From: Lasiosphaeris hirsuta
Taxonomy: Eukaryota; Ascomycota; Sordariomycetes; Sordariales; Lasiosphaeriaceae
Assembly (NCBI GenBank): GCA_030549175.1
Contig: JAUKUA010000001.1
Span: 2,976,001-3,040,000 of the forward strand
DNA: 64,000 nt
Reading direction: 5' to 3'
Below, one piece after another: positions 20,296-31,426 of the stretch (the first letter of the stretch is position 1; every line of letters starts with the position of its first letter). The position numbers and the translations under genes are program-made. The notes beneath the pieces were generated by a model. The model was not told the DNA's origin. It saw only the letters and a program-made list of their open reading frames with translations, and searched no databases.

Positions 20296-21737
20296 ATGGC
20301 TCGAGTCTACGCTGAGGTCAACCAGAATATGCCCCGCGCATACTGGGACTACGACAGCGTTAACATCAGTGAGCCAGCCAATTTCTCCCACTGTTTTCCG
20401 AATGCAATACAGACCCGCCCGCCGAGGAGTCATTGCGATCTCTTCCTCGGGGCGTGCGAGATTTTAATCCCGAAAAAAACATATACTGACCGCAATTAGG
20501 CTGGGGTGTTCTGGAGAACTACGAGGTCGTTAGGAAAATCGGTTTGTCTCCTTCCTCCGCATGCTAGGCCTTTAGCTGACGCCCGTTTCAATGCAGGCCG
20601 CGGAAAATACTCCGAAGTCTTCGAAGGCATCAATGTGGTTAACTACCAAAAATGCGTCATCAAGGTCCTCAAGCCCGTCAAGAAGAAGAAGATAAAGCGC
20701 GAGATCAAGATCCTGCAGAACCTGGCTGGCGGACCCAATGTTGTCGCCCTTCTTGATGTCGTCCGCGACGGACAGGTGCGTGCACCCCCGCCCATCCCGC
20801 CGATGCTGACAAGCCACGGCGGCTTTTCTCTCTCCGCTTGCCCTTATTTTTCGGCCCATCTTTCAGTCCTCGGTCTAACTCGTATCGCGGCAGAGCAAAA
20901 CACCCTCTTTGATCTTTGAATACGTCAACAACACCGACTTCCGGAGCCTCTACCCCAAGTTCAACGATATCGATGTCAGATATTACATCTTTGAGCTACT
21001 CAAGGCACTCGACTACTGCCATAGCAAGGGCATTATGCACCGCGATGTGAAGCCTCATAACGTTATGATCGATCATGAGAACCACAAGGCAAGAAACGCT
21101 CGCTGCTCCTGGCCGGATGAATCTTGGTTGCTGATACTTGCTTCTCGCTTAGTTGCGCCTTATTGATTGGGGTCTTGCTGAGTTCTACCACCCAGGCACC
21201 GAATATAACGTGCGTGTCGCGTCTCGCTATTTCAAGGGCCCCGAGCTTCTTGTCGACTTCCAGGAGTATGACTACAGCTTGGACATGTGGAGTCTCGGAG
21301 CTATGTTTGCTTCCATGATTTTTCGCAAGGAGCCCTTCTTTCATGGCAACAGCAACTCGGATCAACTGGTCAAGATCGCAAAGGTTCTTGGTACTGATGA
21401 TCTGTTTGATTATCTTGACAAGTACGAGATTGAGCTCGATGCTCAGTATGATGACATCCTGGGTCGCTTCCCCAAGAAGCCTTGGCACAGTTTTGTCAAT
21501 TCAGAGAACCAACGCTTCGTCAGCAACGAGGCCATTGACTTTTTGGACAAGCTGCTGCGCTATGATCATGCGGTACGTACTCCTCTCCAATCTGAAGCAT
21601 GTCACTTCAAATATGCTAACCGAACGATGTAGGAGCGCCTCACTGCAAAGGAGGCCATGGCGCACCCATACTTCGCGCCCATCCGCGACGAGGCTACCCT
21701 TCAGCAATATCTAGCTAGTGGCGTCGGGAACTCGTAG
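20296..21737 (+). CDS. cka1: Casein kinase II catalytic subunit alpha
   Basis: Constitutive acidic-site Ser/Thr kinase acting in nucleus and cytoplasm with regulatory beta subunits. Six exons: 20296-20368, 20500-20541, 20597-20775, 20894-21088, 21153-21572 and 21633-21737, giving 337 residues, the normal length. Visible features are the Gly-loop [11 protein letters not shown], the ATP-binding Lys in CVIKVLKP, the basic [12 protein letters not shown] substrate-recognition cluster, the catalytic loop [12 protein letters not shown], and the CK2-type DWG in place of [16 protein letters not shown] and the late helix region [18 protein letters not shown] follow. Intron 4 (21089-21152) begins GCAAGA, not GT, a GC-AG intron with otherwise perfect donor context. 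The gene is divergent from the J-protein gene. Confidence 0.97.
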
Positions 21738-22658
21738 GTGAACAGGCAACATGCCAGCTCTACGTCCCATCAACCCAGTCAGAGTCGTGGCCAGAATGGC
21801 GAGAGCGACCCCGACCAAGCCGCACTAAGCTTCTTCGATTGGCATCAATGAAAATGAAACCAAGACCGTAAGAACTCGCCAAGGAAAGGCTAGCCTCCTT
21901 TCTAAACTTCCGTCGTTGTCCTTTAAAACCCGAAACTCTACAATTTCCGTGACTAGATAATCAGCAATACGGCTAAGGGCTATGAAAAGGGCATTCCAGG
22001 AGGCTTGGCAGGATGGTTGATTGTATGACGGACTAAGAGATGGATTTGCTGGACGCTTGTGGATTATAACGGATCATGAGCTTCCTCACGTGGTCTCATC
22101 AGTGTCTTTCGGCTTGGTTTGGTGTCTTTGGGAACGAATTTGCGGGAGGAACAGAGACCGAGGTAAAGGCAAGTGATGCCTGATGATCAATTCGTCCTAA
22201 AAGAGCATGGTCACTGATACGTGCCGAAGACTTCTATGGCCATGGACAAAGCGGCGTTGTCGATTTCTTAGTGGATTTGCCTCTTCTCTTCCCCCCTTGC
22301 TTTTTACTCTCGCTTCTTCTTTCATTCGTCATTCTCTAGCGGTTATAATACCTTGTCCATTTTGGGGTGAAGGGAAAGCGAAGGTGATAGGATGGCGGAA
22401 CTGGTCTTTGGTTGGCATAGGTAAACGGAATAAGTACATCTCATCGGTTTGCTTTCAAAATTCATTTCGGCTTCTTTGATGATTGAATGTCCGCTTTCTC
22501 ATGGTATATGCCGTTACCTACTAGGACTGCTCAACATCATGCGGCTATAAAGACTATCAATCTTCCCCTCCCCAGCTAAAAAAAAAATGCAAGGCTATAT
22601 TCGCCATCAACATGCTGCCAGCACCAACCAATTCATACACTTTGTTGATACCCGTCGA
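21738..22658. other. Intergenic between convergent CK2 alpha and Scm3 genes
   Basis: 3' flanks of both genes. Only accidental ORFs (for example 22207-22479). A short A9 run lies near 22580. Confidence 0.45.
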
Positions 22659-25625
22659 TTATAGACAGACAAAACAAAAGTCCCTGTCACAGCGAAAGTC
22701 GCCCTCGCCGCATCTTCGCATATGTCCCCCGGGGGTTTGAATCAACTCTGATCCCAACCGCGAGGCAGGACTGACTGGTGTCCCTCCGTCCCCCAGTCTT
22801 AGCCCGCCCCCTCCACTGCGGATGGCCAGCGTCGACATGCGCCCCGCCGTAAGCCGCGACAGCAGCGTCGACCCGAACCTGCCCTTGATCGGGGGCGTGC
22901 GCATCGGGGTCTTGGTGGCACTGCCGCCGACGCTGTGGCGTGGGCCTAGAACGACGCCTCGCTTGGACGAGTGGGATGCCTTTTTCCTTGCCGACGACAT
23001 GCCGCCCGATGAGGCCAGGGAGAGGCGGATGCGGCGGGAGCTGTGGGTTTGAGGGTTAGGTGTGATGTTGCTGTTGTCATCTTGGGCGGTCGGGGACGGC
23101 TTCCGCCGGCGGCTACCGGAAGGGGTGAAGTCCTCTGGTCCGAGAGATAGCTCGTCTTCGTCATCGGAAAGGAGAGAAAGGATTCCGGTGCAAGCAGAGG
23201 AGGTTGGGTTGAGGCGAGAGAGGCGGCGGAGGGTATTCTTTGGGGCTGGAGTCTTGGGCGTGGGGGAGGTGATGACTGTGATGGTGGGCTCCTGGGGGTC
23301 TGGCTCATCAACCGTCTGATCTGGTGAGGGTAGCCTTTGAGCGCAAGGAAGCGTGGGTTCGTCGTTGGAAAATTGAGGACCCGGACTTGGTGAGGCTAAA
23401 CCCAAAGATGGACTGAGCTGTGCTGGCGAGCTGGGTGGTGATGGCTCTGGGGTTTCTGGGATTTCCCAATCCTCTTGTAGCCCCACGGACCGGGGGTCGA
23501 GTCGCACAACTGTTGTGCTTATCGGGAAGTCTTCTAGCTGAGCCTTGTCTGCGTGTCCCTGCTTCCGTTTTCTCGAAATGGTTGGCTCGGGGACTGCAAT
23601 ACGTTGGTCTACCACTAAAATGGGTATTGCTGGCGTATCGTTTGACTCCACCAGAAGGTTTCTTCTACTTTCCACCTTCCGCGTCTCTTTTGGTCGGGCG
23701 GGGGCTTGGATACCAGTGTCTTCGCCCTCCTTTATTGCCAGGTGCGGCACAATTTGCTGATCAGCGGGCTGGGAGCTGTATACCTCTGAGACCACCATGT
23801 GGGAATCTATCCTTTCACTAGACTCGATCCCTAAGGAGGGAGATCGCGCTCGCGAAACAACTTGGTCTACCGTACAAGGTGCTTTTTTCGTCTTCCTCTT
23901 TTTCGCCTTCTGTACCGGGGTGTTTTTCGGATTCGAGATAGAAGTTGTCTCTGAAGTCTCGTTGGCGCTGGCAGGTCCTTTGTCGACTTTGCGATCTGAT
24001 GTCTTCTTTCTAGGGATTGTCGGCTCATCTTCATCCGAAAATGCATAGGCAGGATCTTGTGTGTTCCTTGAAAACACCTCGGGGGCTTTTGGTCGGGATT
24101 GCTCGTCACGTTGCGAGATTGGGCTCACTGTAGTGGCATGGCTGTGCACTTCAACCGCTTCTCTAGGCCGCCCGGGGATGGTGGATGCTTGAGCCCCAAT
24201 CGGTCCTATGTCTTTTGGGTCACCTGCGACAGCGTGTCGGTTGTTGTCCACATCCATAGGCCCAGGGGTATCCGACCCCGAGCTGGGCTCAGGAGTGATT
24301 ATCATGTATGATGCGAGATCGGCTGGCTTTCCACCCATGATCTCGACACGAAGGGTCTGATTACTCGGCTTTTTTGCGAGTTTCCTGTTTGGCTGGGAGG
24401 GGTTGATGTACATGCCGTGCTCCTGAACGGCCCTCAGGGAGACTCTATATTCAAATGGGGCTGCATCTGGAGGGTTGGTTTTGCTGACCACCCCTGGCCC
24501 CTTCTTCGCAACAGCGTGGTGGCCGCCCTCCATTCCTGCATCTTCCGAACTGGAGGCCCTCGGAGTAGCCAGGCCATCAGTCCTTGAAACTTCAGCTGGA
24601 ACAGTTGGTGGCTCGGCTACTGCTGGCGCCTGAGCATTGGGGTTTGGGTTGGGCTTTTTCACAACTTCCTTCGAAGAATTGCCATGTAATGCCTTCACAG
24701 TCCTTTTCTTCTTCGGGCCGACTTTTACAACATCAGGTTTCTTGTATTTTACCTGACGAACGCCGTCTCTCCCAGGCGTGGGATCTGATACTATTGGTTG
24801 TTCCTCGTTTGTAACAGTGTTATCTTCGAGGGGAGGAAGGGTTGACGGCGGCTCAGTCTGTTCGTCAAATCTCAGTTTGCTTGGGGCGGACGTCGAGACT
24901 CCCAGCAACAGATCGTCCTCATCATCGGCAGCACTTTCACCTCCAGCCGTGATTAGCGAAACTCTCGCCTTGATTCGCGGCGTGAACAGTGGTGATCCAA
25001 AGCCACTCCCAAACGTAGGTTGTGGGAGCTCTGGTGCATTCCAAGTGGGGTCGATACTTTGCGGAAGGTTTGGCGAGCCATGTGGCACGGGAATGGGGAA
25101 CTGCGTCTGCCCTGGGTATATGATACTGGAAAGCATTGGTGGTGCCCCCATAAACTGAGGTGTGGCTGGCCATTGTGCAGGGAAGAGGGGGGGCGTAGGC
25201 TGGATCCTCAATGGGCCCAATGGGTTCTGTCCCAGACGGCTGAGGCGCCGGTCCTTGTTCCCCTGCATAATCCTCTCTTCCTCGTCTGCTGACCCATCGG
25301 CAAGGCTCTCGTCGTCGTCATCCCCCGGGGCACCCAGCCGGGCAGTTTTGAGGGACTCGATGTGGCCATTGTTGACGACAATCTCACCAGTTCGCAGGTC
25401 GATCTCGTCGCCAATTCCAGTAAAATCCCGCTCGTACTTGTCGAATATGCGCTCGAATGCCGACTTAAGTTTGTAAGCGGCGAAGGCGCGGGAGCGTTCC
25501 AGTTGGTAGCCGGGATCGCGGCGCGCGTTCAGTTCCTCGGGGCGGAAAGTGAGCTCATCGGCGTCGGCATCGTCTTCGTCGAATGGAGAGGGGCCAATTC
25601 GTATTCGCTTTAGAGAGCGCTCCAT
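22659..25625 (-). CDS. scm3: Scm3/HJURP-type CENP-A chaperone
   Basis: Delivers the centromeric histone H3 variant to centromeres in the nucleus. A single exon of 988 residues. The ATG at 25625 (MERSLKRIRIGPSPF) is chosen because no ATG starts the frame further upstream and the protein should begin just before the domain. The Scm3 core is at about residues 40-92: ERSRAFAAYKLKSAFERIF, then GDEIDLRTGEIVVNNGHIE, matching the family's DEIDL...EIV.(D/N)NGH signature. The remaining 900 residues are mostly disordered, rich in Pro, Ser, Lys and acidic patches, with basic stretches suited to DNA or nuclear import. The extreme C-terminus carries Cys972, Cys979, Cys984 and Cys987, a possible small zinc knuckle. 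Divergent from atg6. Confidence 0.88.
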   Translation of the reverse strand: MERSLKRIRIGPSPFDEDDADADELTFRPEELNARRDPGYQLERSRAFAAYKLKSAFERIFDKYERDFTGIGDEIDLRTGEIVVNNGHIESLKTARLGAPGDDDDESLADGSADEEERIMQGNKDRRLSRLGQNPLGPLRIQPTPPLFPAQWPATPQFMGAPPMLSSIIYPGQTQFPIPVPHGSPNLPQSIDPTWNAPELPQPTFGSGFGSPLFTPRIKARVSLITAGGESAADDEDDLLLGVSTSAPSKLRFDEQTEPPSTLPPLEDNTVTNEEQPIVSDPTPGRDGVRQVKYKKPDVVKVGPKKKRTVKALHGNSSKEVVKKPNPNPNAQAPAVAEPPTVPAEVSRTDGLATPRASSSEDAGMEGGHHAVAKKGPGVVSKTNPPDAAPFEYRVSLRAVQEHGMYINPSQPNRKLAKKPSNQTLRVEIMGGKPADLASYMIITPEPSSGSDTPGPMDVDNNRHAVAGDPKDIGPIGAQASTIPGRPREAVEVHSHATTVSPISQRDEQSRPKAPEVFSRNTQDPAYAFSDEDEPTIPRKKTSDRKVDKGPASANETSETTSISNPKNTPVQKAKKRKTKKAPCTVDQVVSRARSPSLGIESSERIDSHMVVSEVYSSQPADQQIVPHLAIKEGEDTGIQAPARPKETRKVESRRNLLVESNDTPAIPILVVDQRIAVPEPTISRKRKQGHADKAQLEDFPISTTVVRLDPRSVGLQEDWEIPETPEPSPPSSPAQLSPSLGLASPSPGPQFSNDEPTLPCAQRLPSPDQTVDEPDPQEPTITVITSPTPKTPAPKNTLRRLSRLNPTSSACTGILSLLSDDEDELSLGPEDFTPSGSRRRKPSPTAQDDNSNITPNPQTHSSRRIRLSLASSGGMSSARKKASHSSKRGVVLGPRHSVGGSATKTPMRTPPIKGRFGSTLLSRLTAGRMSTLAIRSGGGGLRLGDGGTPVSPASRLGSELIQTPGGHMRRCGEGDFRCDRDFCFVCL

Positions 25626-26123
25626 TATATACACATGGCCGTCGCGCGGGTGCCGACAAAAGTGCAGATTTCGGGTTTCGGGTCCCTTTATCAGGTTCTC
25701 ACTGCTGTGAGTAAAGTTGATCAAGAACAATGTACCGTGTACGGGCTGCAAAGCGCCCCTCGCGCCGTCGAGTCGCGTAAATTGAACCACGACGCGTGCA
25801 GGCATACCCAGCCCAACGATTGGCGATTGGCGATTGGCGATTAGAGCGCACAGTAAAAGATAGGGCTGCAAGGGAAGCGGAAGTAGGTGTCGGGTGGGGC
25901 ACGTGCGTCGTGGTGGTGGCCAGTCAGCTGTCACTCAGGCACTGTGTCGCTAGGTAATGCTAGAACCTAGACTCTCCTTCCGCGGGGTCCCAGGTCTCCA
26001 GTCGTCCAACCTGGCTAAGCCCCGATCTCCAATCTCAAACTCAACTCTTGTCTTTTTTACCAACGGTTCCGTCTTATCTCGCCACCAAACGTAGCTGCAG
26101 CATGGACGGAGCTCTTCAGCACA
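25626..26123. promoter_or_regulatory. Divergent promoter of scm3 and atg6
   Basis: 498 bp between the two start codons. It contains three tandem reverse-strand CCAAT boxes (listed separately) nearer to scm3. No tRNA or other gene was recognised. Confidence 0.5.
25817..25843. repeat. Tandem 7-bp repeat forming three CCAAT boxes
   Basis: CGATTGG occurs three times head to tail, followed by CGATTA. On the minus strand this reads three CCAAT pentamers at 7-bp spacing, about 195-215 bp upstream of the scm3 ATG. CCAAT is the target of the fungal HAP/CBC complex. Confidence 0.7.
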
Positions 26124-27672
26124 ATGTACTGCCAAAAATGTCGCACCCCTCTAAGGTTGGACAGTTCCTTGGAGGATCTGAATCCAGCCGCCTATGATCT
26201 GCTCGTTGGTGCGCACCATGACTTACCTACAGCTCTGTCAACTAGCTAACCCCTGGTCAGCCACGCATTCCCAGCAGTCACCGAAGAAATCCCCAGCTTC
26301 TACCCGAGCTCTATACTCCCAAGACCGCACGTCCAAGGCCGTCTACGACAGGATCGCACGAAATGCCATCCAGCCGACCTTCAAGAGACATAGCGGTCCG
26401 GGCAGGGGAGATGGCCCGCGAGACAACTCGGCCATGTCGTTCATCTACTTAACCGAGTCTCAGATCGCGCCCCCGAGTCTTGCTTTGCAACGGAATCAAC
26501 ACTATCCTGAACTCTCACCGCCGCCGGCCGGTCTTGATGGGCCCGCCGACGACGATGACCCAACAAAATCGTATGAGATGGAGCGCATTACCAAACTCTT
26601 CGAGATCCTTTCCGCACGCTCCGACATAGACCATCCCGTCTGCGTAGATTGCACCGAGGTCTTGGTCGATGAGATGCAGAAGAAACTAGAGTCGGTGACG
26701 CGGGAACGGGACTCGTACGTGGGTTTCCTAAAGGAGGCCCTGGCCAACGCGCCGACAGATGAGGAGCTGCGGGCACAGGAACAAGCGCTGCGTAAAGCCC
26801 AACAAGCCGAGTCCGAGTCGCGGGAAGAGCTACGAAGGCTGGAACAAGAAAAATCAGCGCTGGACGCCGAGCTTCTAGCCCTAGAAGACGAGTCCCAGCA
26901 GCTTGATGCACAGGAGGAAACCTTCTGGCGGGACCGCAATGCCTTTGCGACTCGTCTGTCTGACTTTCAGAATGAGCGCGATAGCATCAACAGCAAGTTC
27001 GACCACGACTCGCGGCAGCTGGAGAAGTTGCAACGAAGCAACGTGTATAACGACACGTTTTGTATCAGCCATGACGGAACCTTTGCTACTATCAACGGGC
27101 TGCGTCTGGGCCGCCTCTCCAGTAAGCCCGTGGACTGGCCCGAGATTAATGCTGCGTGGGGTCATGCGCTGCTGCTGCTTGTGACAGTCGCCGACAAGCT
27201 CGCCTACCGCTTCGATGGATACGAGCCGCAGCCGATGGGATCGACCTCGCGCATCGTGCGCTTCGAGGCTGTGTCGCCGGCATCTAGCAGACTCGGCAGC
27301 GGCGGGGGAAACCGCAGCGCACCTCCGCCGCCCCCTAAGCGCCATGTACTCGAGCTGTTTTCAAGTGGGGACATGCCACTGGGTCTGACCTTTATGCATC
27401 GCAAGTTTGACTTCGCCATGACCGCCTTCCTAGACCTAGTGCGCCAGCTTGGTGCACACGTCCAGCAACAGACGGCAGCCGGTGGGAATCCGCTCTGTTT
27501 GCCGTACCGCATCGAGGGTGATAGAATTGGTGATGTCAGTATCAAGCTTGGGATCGCCCAGGACGACGGATGGACTAAGGCTTGTAAGTTAACCTTGACC
27601 TGCTGCAAATTCCTGTTGGCACATGCCAGTAATGTGAGCGCTGTGTCAAATGGGCGAGTTACTGTGGCTTGA
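26124..27672 (+). CDS. atg6: Autophagy protein 6 (Beclin-1/Vps30)
   Basis: Subunit of the class III phosphatidylinositol 3-kinase complexes needed for autophagosome formation and vacuolar sorting. Two exons: 26124-26208 and 26261-27672, giving 498 residues. The start MYCQKCRTPL, with its CxxC pair, is the conserved fungal N-terminus and lies in exon 1. The intron is 52 nt with a CTAAC branch site. A strongly charged coiled coil occupies about residues 199-250 (LRRLEQEKSALDAELLALED). The evolutionarily conserved domain runs from about 290 (NDTFCISHDGTFATINGLRLG) through AWGHALLLL to the end (CKLTLTCCKFLLAHASN). GT-like bases at the TGT in the last part do not mark an intron, because the conserved C-terminus reads straight through. 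Confidence 0.95.
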
Positions 27673-27929
27673 TGGCGAGAGGGAGTTGAAACTATGTTAT
27701 CATTTGTAGCGTGGCGTTGGGGATCATGAAGCCCATCAAGATATTGGGCGTAGCTCATTTAGTTGCAAACTACGAGGAAGAAAGAAGAAATACAACCGTG
27801 CTGTGAACCTCTCTGCATTGCGACCATTGAAGACAATCTCGTAGCCCCCTCCCTTCCCCCCCAAATTCCTCGCGGGTGAGACTATCAATCTGCCATGGAG
27901 TATGTCTTTCTCACTCACAGTCCCGACAA

Positions 27930-30684
27930 TCATTGCTCGTCGTCAAAAGAAGCATAACCATCGCCTCCTTGGTTCTCTCCATCAGCGAGTTCTTCACTCT
28001 CATCGCTACTACTCTCCTCGTCCACTTCCTCTTCATCCTCCTCCTCCTCCTCATCCTCATACTCATCCTTCACCACACGCCGCCGCCTGCGCAGGAAATC
28101 CTTGAATCCGCTGCTCATCTTAGCTACAGAGCGTAGGTGCTTCTCGCCGACCGTGACGGTCTCAACGCCGTCCTCAAGCGCCTCGGTCTCGGCCAGTGCT
28201 ACAGCCGTCTGCAGCGCATTGCGGATTTCGCGGCCGTTGAAGGTTAGCCTGCGCATCTCGGGCGACTCGAGTGCGAAGAGGCGGGTGCTGGCGGGGACGT
28301 AGCACTTGCCGGCGCTGTCGCGTTCTGGAGAGCGGTGGTAGTTGGTTAGCTTTTAGGGGGGCACTGTCAACAATGGGAAAGGGGGGGAAGAGGCGTCACG
28401 AACCGAGCCGCTCAAAGTTCTGCACCCAAATCCTGCCTCTGTCGGTATCGTTCAGCCTCTTGTAGTGCAGCGCGACATGGATGCGGCTGGTGAAGGCGCT
28501 GTCGAACGCCTCGACCCGGTTCGTCGTCAGGAACAGCACGCCCTTGTAGTACTCGAGCGCGCGCAGGAAGACGGAGACGAGCCCGTTGCGGCGTAGATCG
28601 CGCGTGCGACGTGCCTCGAGGTAGACGTCGGCCTCGTCGAGTAGGACTAGCGCGCCGAACCGCTCGCCGAGGGAAAGAAAGTAGTTGAGGGCGTGCTCAA
28701 CCGAGCCCGCGCTCATCGAGGTGCTAATGTCGCCGCTCGTCAGGGACAGCAGAGGCCGCCGTGTCAGCTCGGCGATGCATTCGGCAGTGCACGTCTTGCC
28801 GACACCCGGGGGGCCGTGTAGCAGGAAGATTCTGCCCTCGCCTTTGTTCTTGACAAAGTCGGAGGGCCAGGGGGATACTTTTCCATCGGAGCTGGCGAAC
28901 TTGCCAATGAGTGCCTTGACTGTCAGCTTGACCTCGTCTTCGAGGACGAGATACTTGAAGGCGTTAGTGTCTGGGCGGACTTCGCGGAGGTTCGAAGTCT
29001 TGAGGAAGGCTGTGAGCGGTTAGCATCCGTCGATAACTGTCATGGGAGTGAACCAGGGTGTGGTATCGCTTACCCCAGCGCCGTTCCCCGAGGAGGAATG
29101 CAGGGACGAGGTCGCTGAAGACGTGGAAGTACAGCGCCTCGTTGGCCGGCGGCTGGTTCTTCTTTGGATCCACGTATTCGAACCCAGCAAAGGCGCTTGG
29201 GGCCCTCGGCAGCCCATCCTGTCGGCAAGCATCGCAAGGGCAGTGTGGCTGTTTCTGTGGGAGATTATCCTTCGGGACTGGGGGCGCTCCGGGGTGACGA
29301 CGCGGTGTGTTCATAGTCTGTATCTTCCCTTCCGCGGCATTAGGGGAATCTCCAAAGAGTGCCCAGCCTTCGCAGTCGACAACGACACGGCCACTCATCT
29401 ACAGCATGTCGAGTCAGCCTAGCTCTGTGTATGAACATGGGGTTATGGTTGTGGCCGAGGGTAGAGAGGAGCACATACGTTTCCGCAATCATTTCCATCC
29501 TTATCCTTCATCATTCCCTGGTATTCTCGATAGGAAGGCTGCTTGGCCAGTTCCCAGTACTGTCTGCCTAGGCTCACCCGGTACTCTGCCATTTCCTTTG
29601 CCCCGCCTGGGACGAAGCGGGCGGGGATCACGGGGAGCGATGTGATCGCTCGCTCTCCGGCCCAGGGTTGGACATGAGTGGAATACATGTGACGTTGAAG
29701 ACGGTTGTTCATGTACTCAATGTTCCAGTGGTTAACCACGTAGGCGCCGAACGCGGCGTCGCTCTGTGTAGATCTACGCACGGAGCTGACTACATAGGGA
29801 GTCATGGTATCGTCCTCATCCTTGTAGATGATCTCGCCGGGTTTGAGCAGGAGCCAAAAGAAGTTGTGCGTGGCTGTGGCGCCTTCGGGGCTGTTCCAGC
29901 GACGGGTTTCAGCCTCGATCTTCTCGCCGTATTTTTCCTTGAGGAAAGACAGGACAATATCAATGTGCTTTGCAGTAGTGGCGGCGTATACGGCATCATG
30001 GCATGCCGGCTGGTTGTCTCGATAGTGCTCAAGGGCTGCCCAGTGGTGGATCAGGACCTGATACGGGGCAGCAATGACCATTGTGTCCTTGTAAGTCTCA
30101 AATCCGCCCGAGTAGTCTATAACTGCAGCCAACGCCGCACGGAGGTGAGGTGAATGAATCACCATGGATGTTGACGCAACGCTAGTAGCCCTCCGCGGTG
30201 GGGGGCGCATTCCAGGAGGCCGGGGGTTATTCCAGTGGTTCCCGGGTGGCCCCCCGGGTGGTGCGGTGGCCGAGATGCGCGTCTTGATGGCTATGACTGG
30301 GTTCTTTTGGCGGACCTGGTTGTTCAATGGCGCCTTGTCCATAGGCTTGTCGCTTACACGGGCTCCATGATATTAGCATGAGGCACAGTTTACAGCATAT
30401 GTGCGGACTCCATGGGTCAAATGGACTCGGCACTCACTGTCAAAGACTTGCCCAGTAGGGCCACATGTCTGGACAACGTAGAGGATATCCGGGACCTCAC
30501 GTTCAGCCTGCTGCTCTCCCGGTGTTGCGGCAACGAGGTCCATCTGGGCAATAGTATCACTCAGCCCATGGATACCAACTTCCTCGAAGCTCGCCTCCGA
30601 GCTGGTATCGTCCGAGTACTGGGTGAAGTCAGTAACCGGGTTGTAGCAAGAGGAAGGTAGTCTTACATCGTCATCGTGGTTCAT
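27930..30684 (-). CDS. AAA ATPase with DUF7025-like N-terminal region
   Basis: Five exons on the minus strand: 30684-30438, 30362-29479, 29398-29074, 29009-28404 and 28324-27930, giving 818 residues. The DUF7025-like region occupies the first 480 residues (YLVIHHW-like and VVNHWNIEYMN stretches, then GRVVVDCEGW). The AAA core follows: Walker A GPPGVGKT at about 550, Walker B LVLLDEADVYLE at about 605, sensor 1 LTTNR, and an arginine-finger-type FTSRIHVALHY. The C-terminus is Arg-rich and then extremely acidic (EEEEEDEEE). The first exon contains a possible in-frame 48-nt intron (GTAAGA...CTGAC...CAG, just after codon 6) whose removal would give 802 residues. Many paralogues of this family exist in fungi; substrate and role are unknown to me. 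Confidence 0.85.
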
Positions 30685-31426
30685 TTTTGGCTGTCGGCTT
30701 GTTGTGTTGTCTGCGGTTATGACAACCGCAATCTGTTGGAGGGAGGGTGTCTGGGAGAAGATGAGGGACTAAATGTCTTGGTTGCTCGTCAGGAGTTGGC
30801 AGAGTATATGTATGGGCCCGAGTCGTGCCCAGGCAACACTGGGCAGCCCTCATTGATCAGGCATGACCGCTGCATCGAATGTCCAATATTCGGGCCAGGA
30901 GACCTCGATGACCTACCGAGCCCACAGGAGCATGCATGCCGCATATTTCCCAACCAACCAGACCTGCGAGGCAGAGGAGAGGCATGCACGCGCCCAGGCA
31001 GCCGCCACGGTCCAACGTTGGACAGCCGCCAAGGTGCCAAATGTCGATGCGCTTCGACATATTCATACACCACGTTGTGCTACCAGCTATTGGATGCTGT
31101 GCCCCTATCGTGCACCTGCACGACACTTTCCGGGCCAAGCGCCAAAAAAGATATGCCGCGAGGTTGAATAGCCGCTCCTGCCCCGGGGAATCGTTGTTCA
31201 TTCCACGTTAGATAGAGCCGCCTCAACCCGCAGGTCAATCGATACTCTGTGTCGCGTAACGCCTAAAAGCCTTGATTTATACAGAAGGGCTAGAAAACGA
31301 GGGAATCAGTGAGCTTTGATTGTCAAGCTCCATGGATAGAAACTGAGTTGGCACAATGGGACCCAAGTATTCAATCCTGAGGATGATAGATAGCCAACGT
31401 GCTCCCCAGATGCTCGAGTCTAGCAC
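30685..31426. other. Intergenic between AAA ATPase and Zn2Cys6 genes
   Basis: Upstream flank of the AAA gene and 3' flank of the regulator gene. Several ORFs of 60-160 codons overlap on both strands without recognisable content and are judged accidental. Confidence 0.4.

Noticed and set aside
28985..29005. GGTTCGAAGTC resembling a tRNA B box
   Set aside because: Lies inside AAA ATPase exon 4, with no A box or acceptor stem around it.
30676..31201. Overlapping frames of 91-163 codons on both strands
   Set aside because: Mutually overlapping on both strands without domains; intergenic flank of two real genes.
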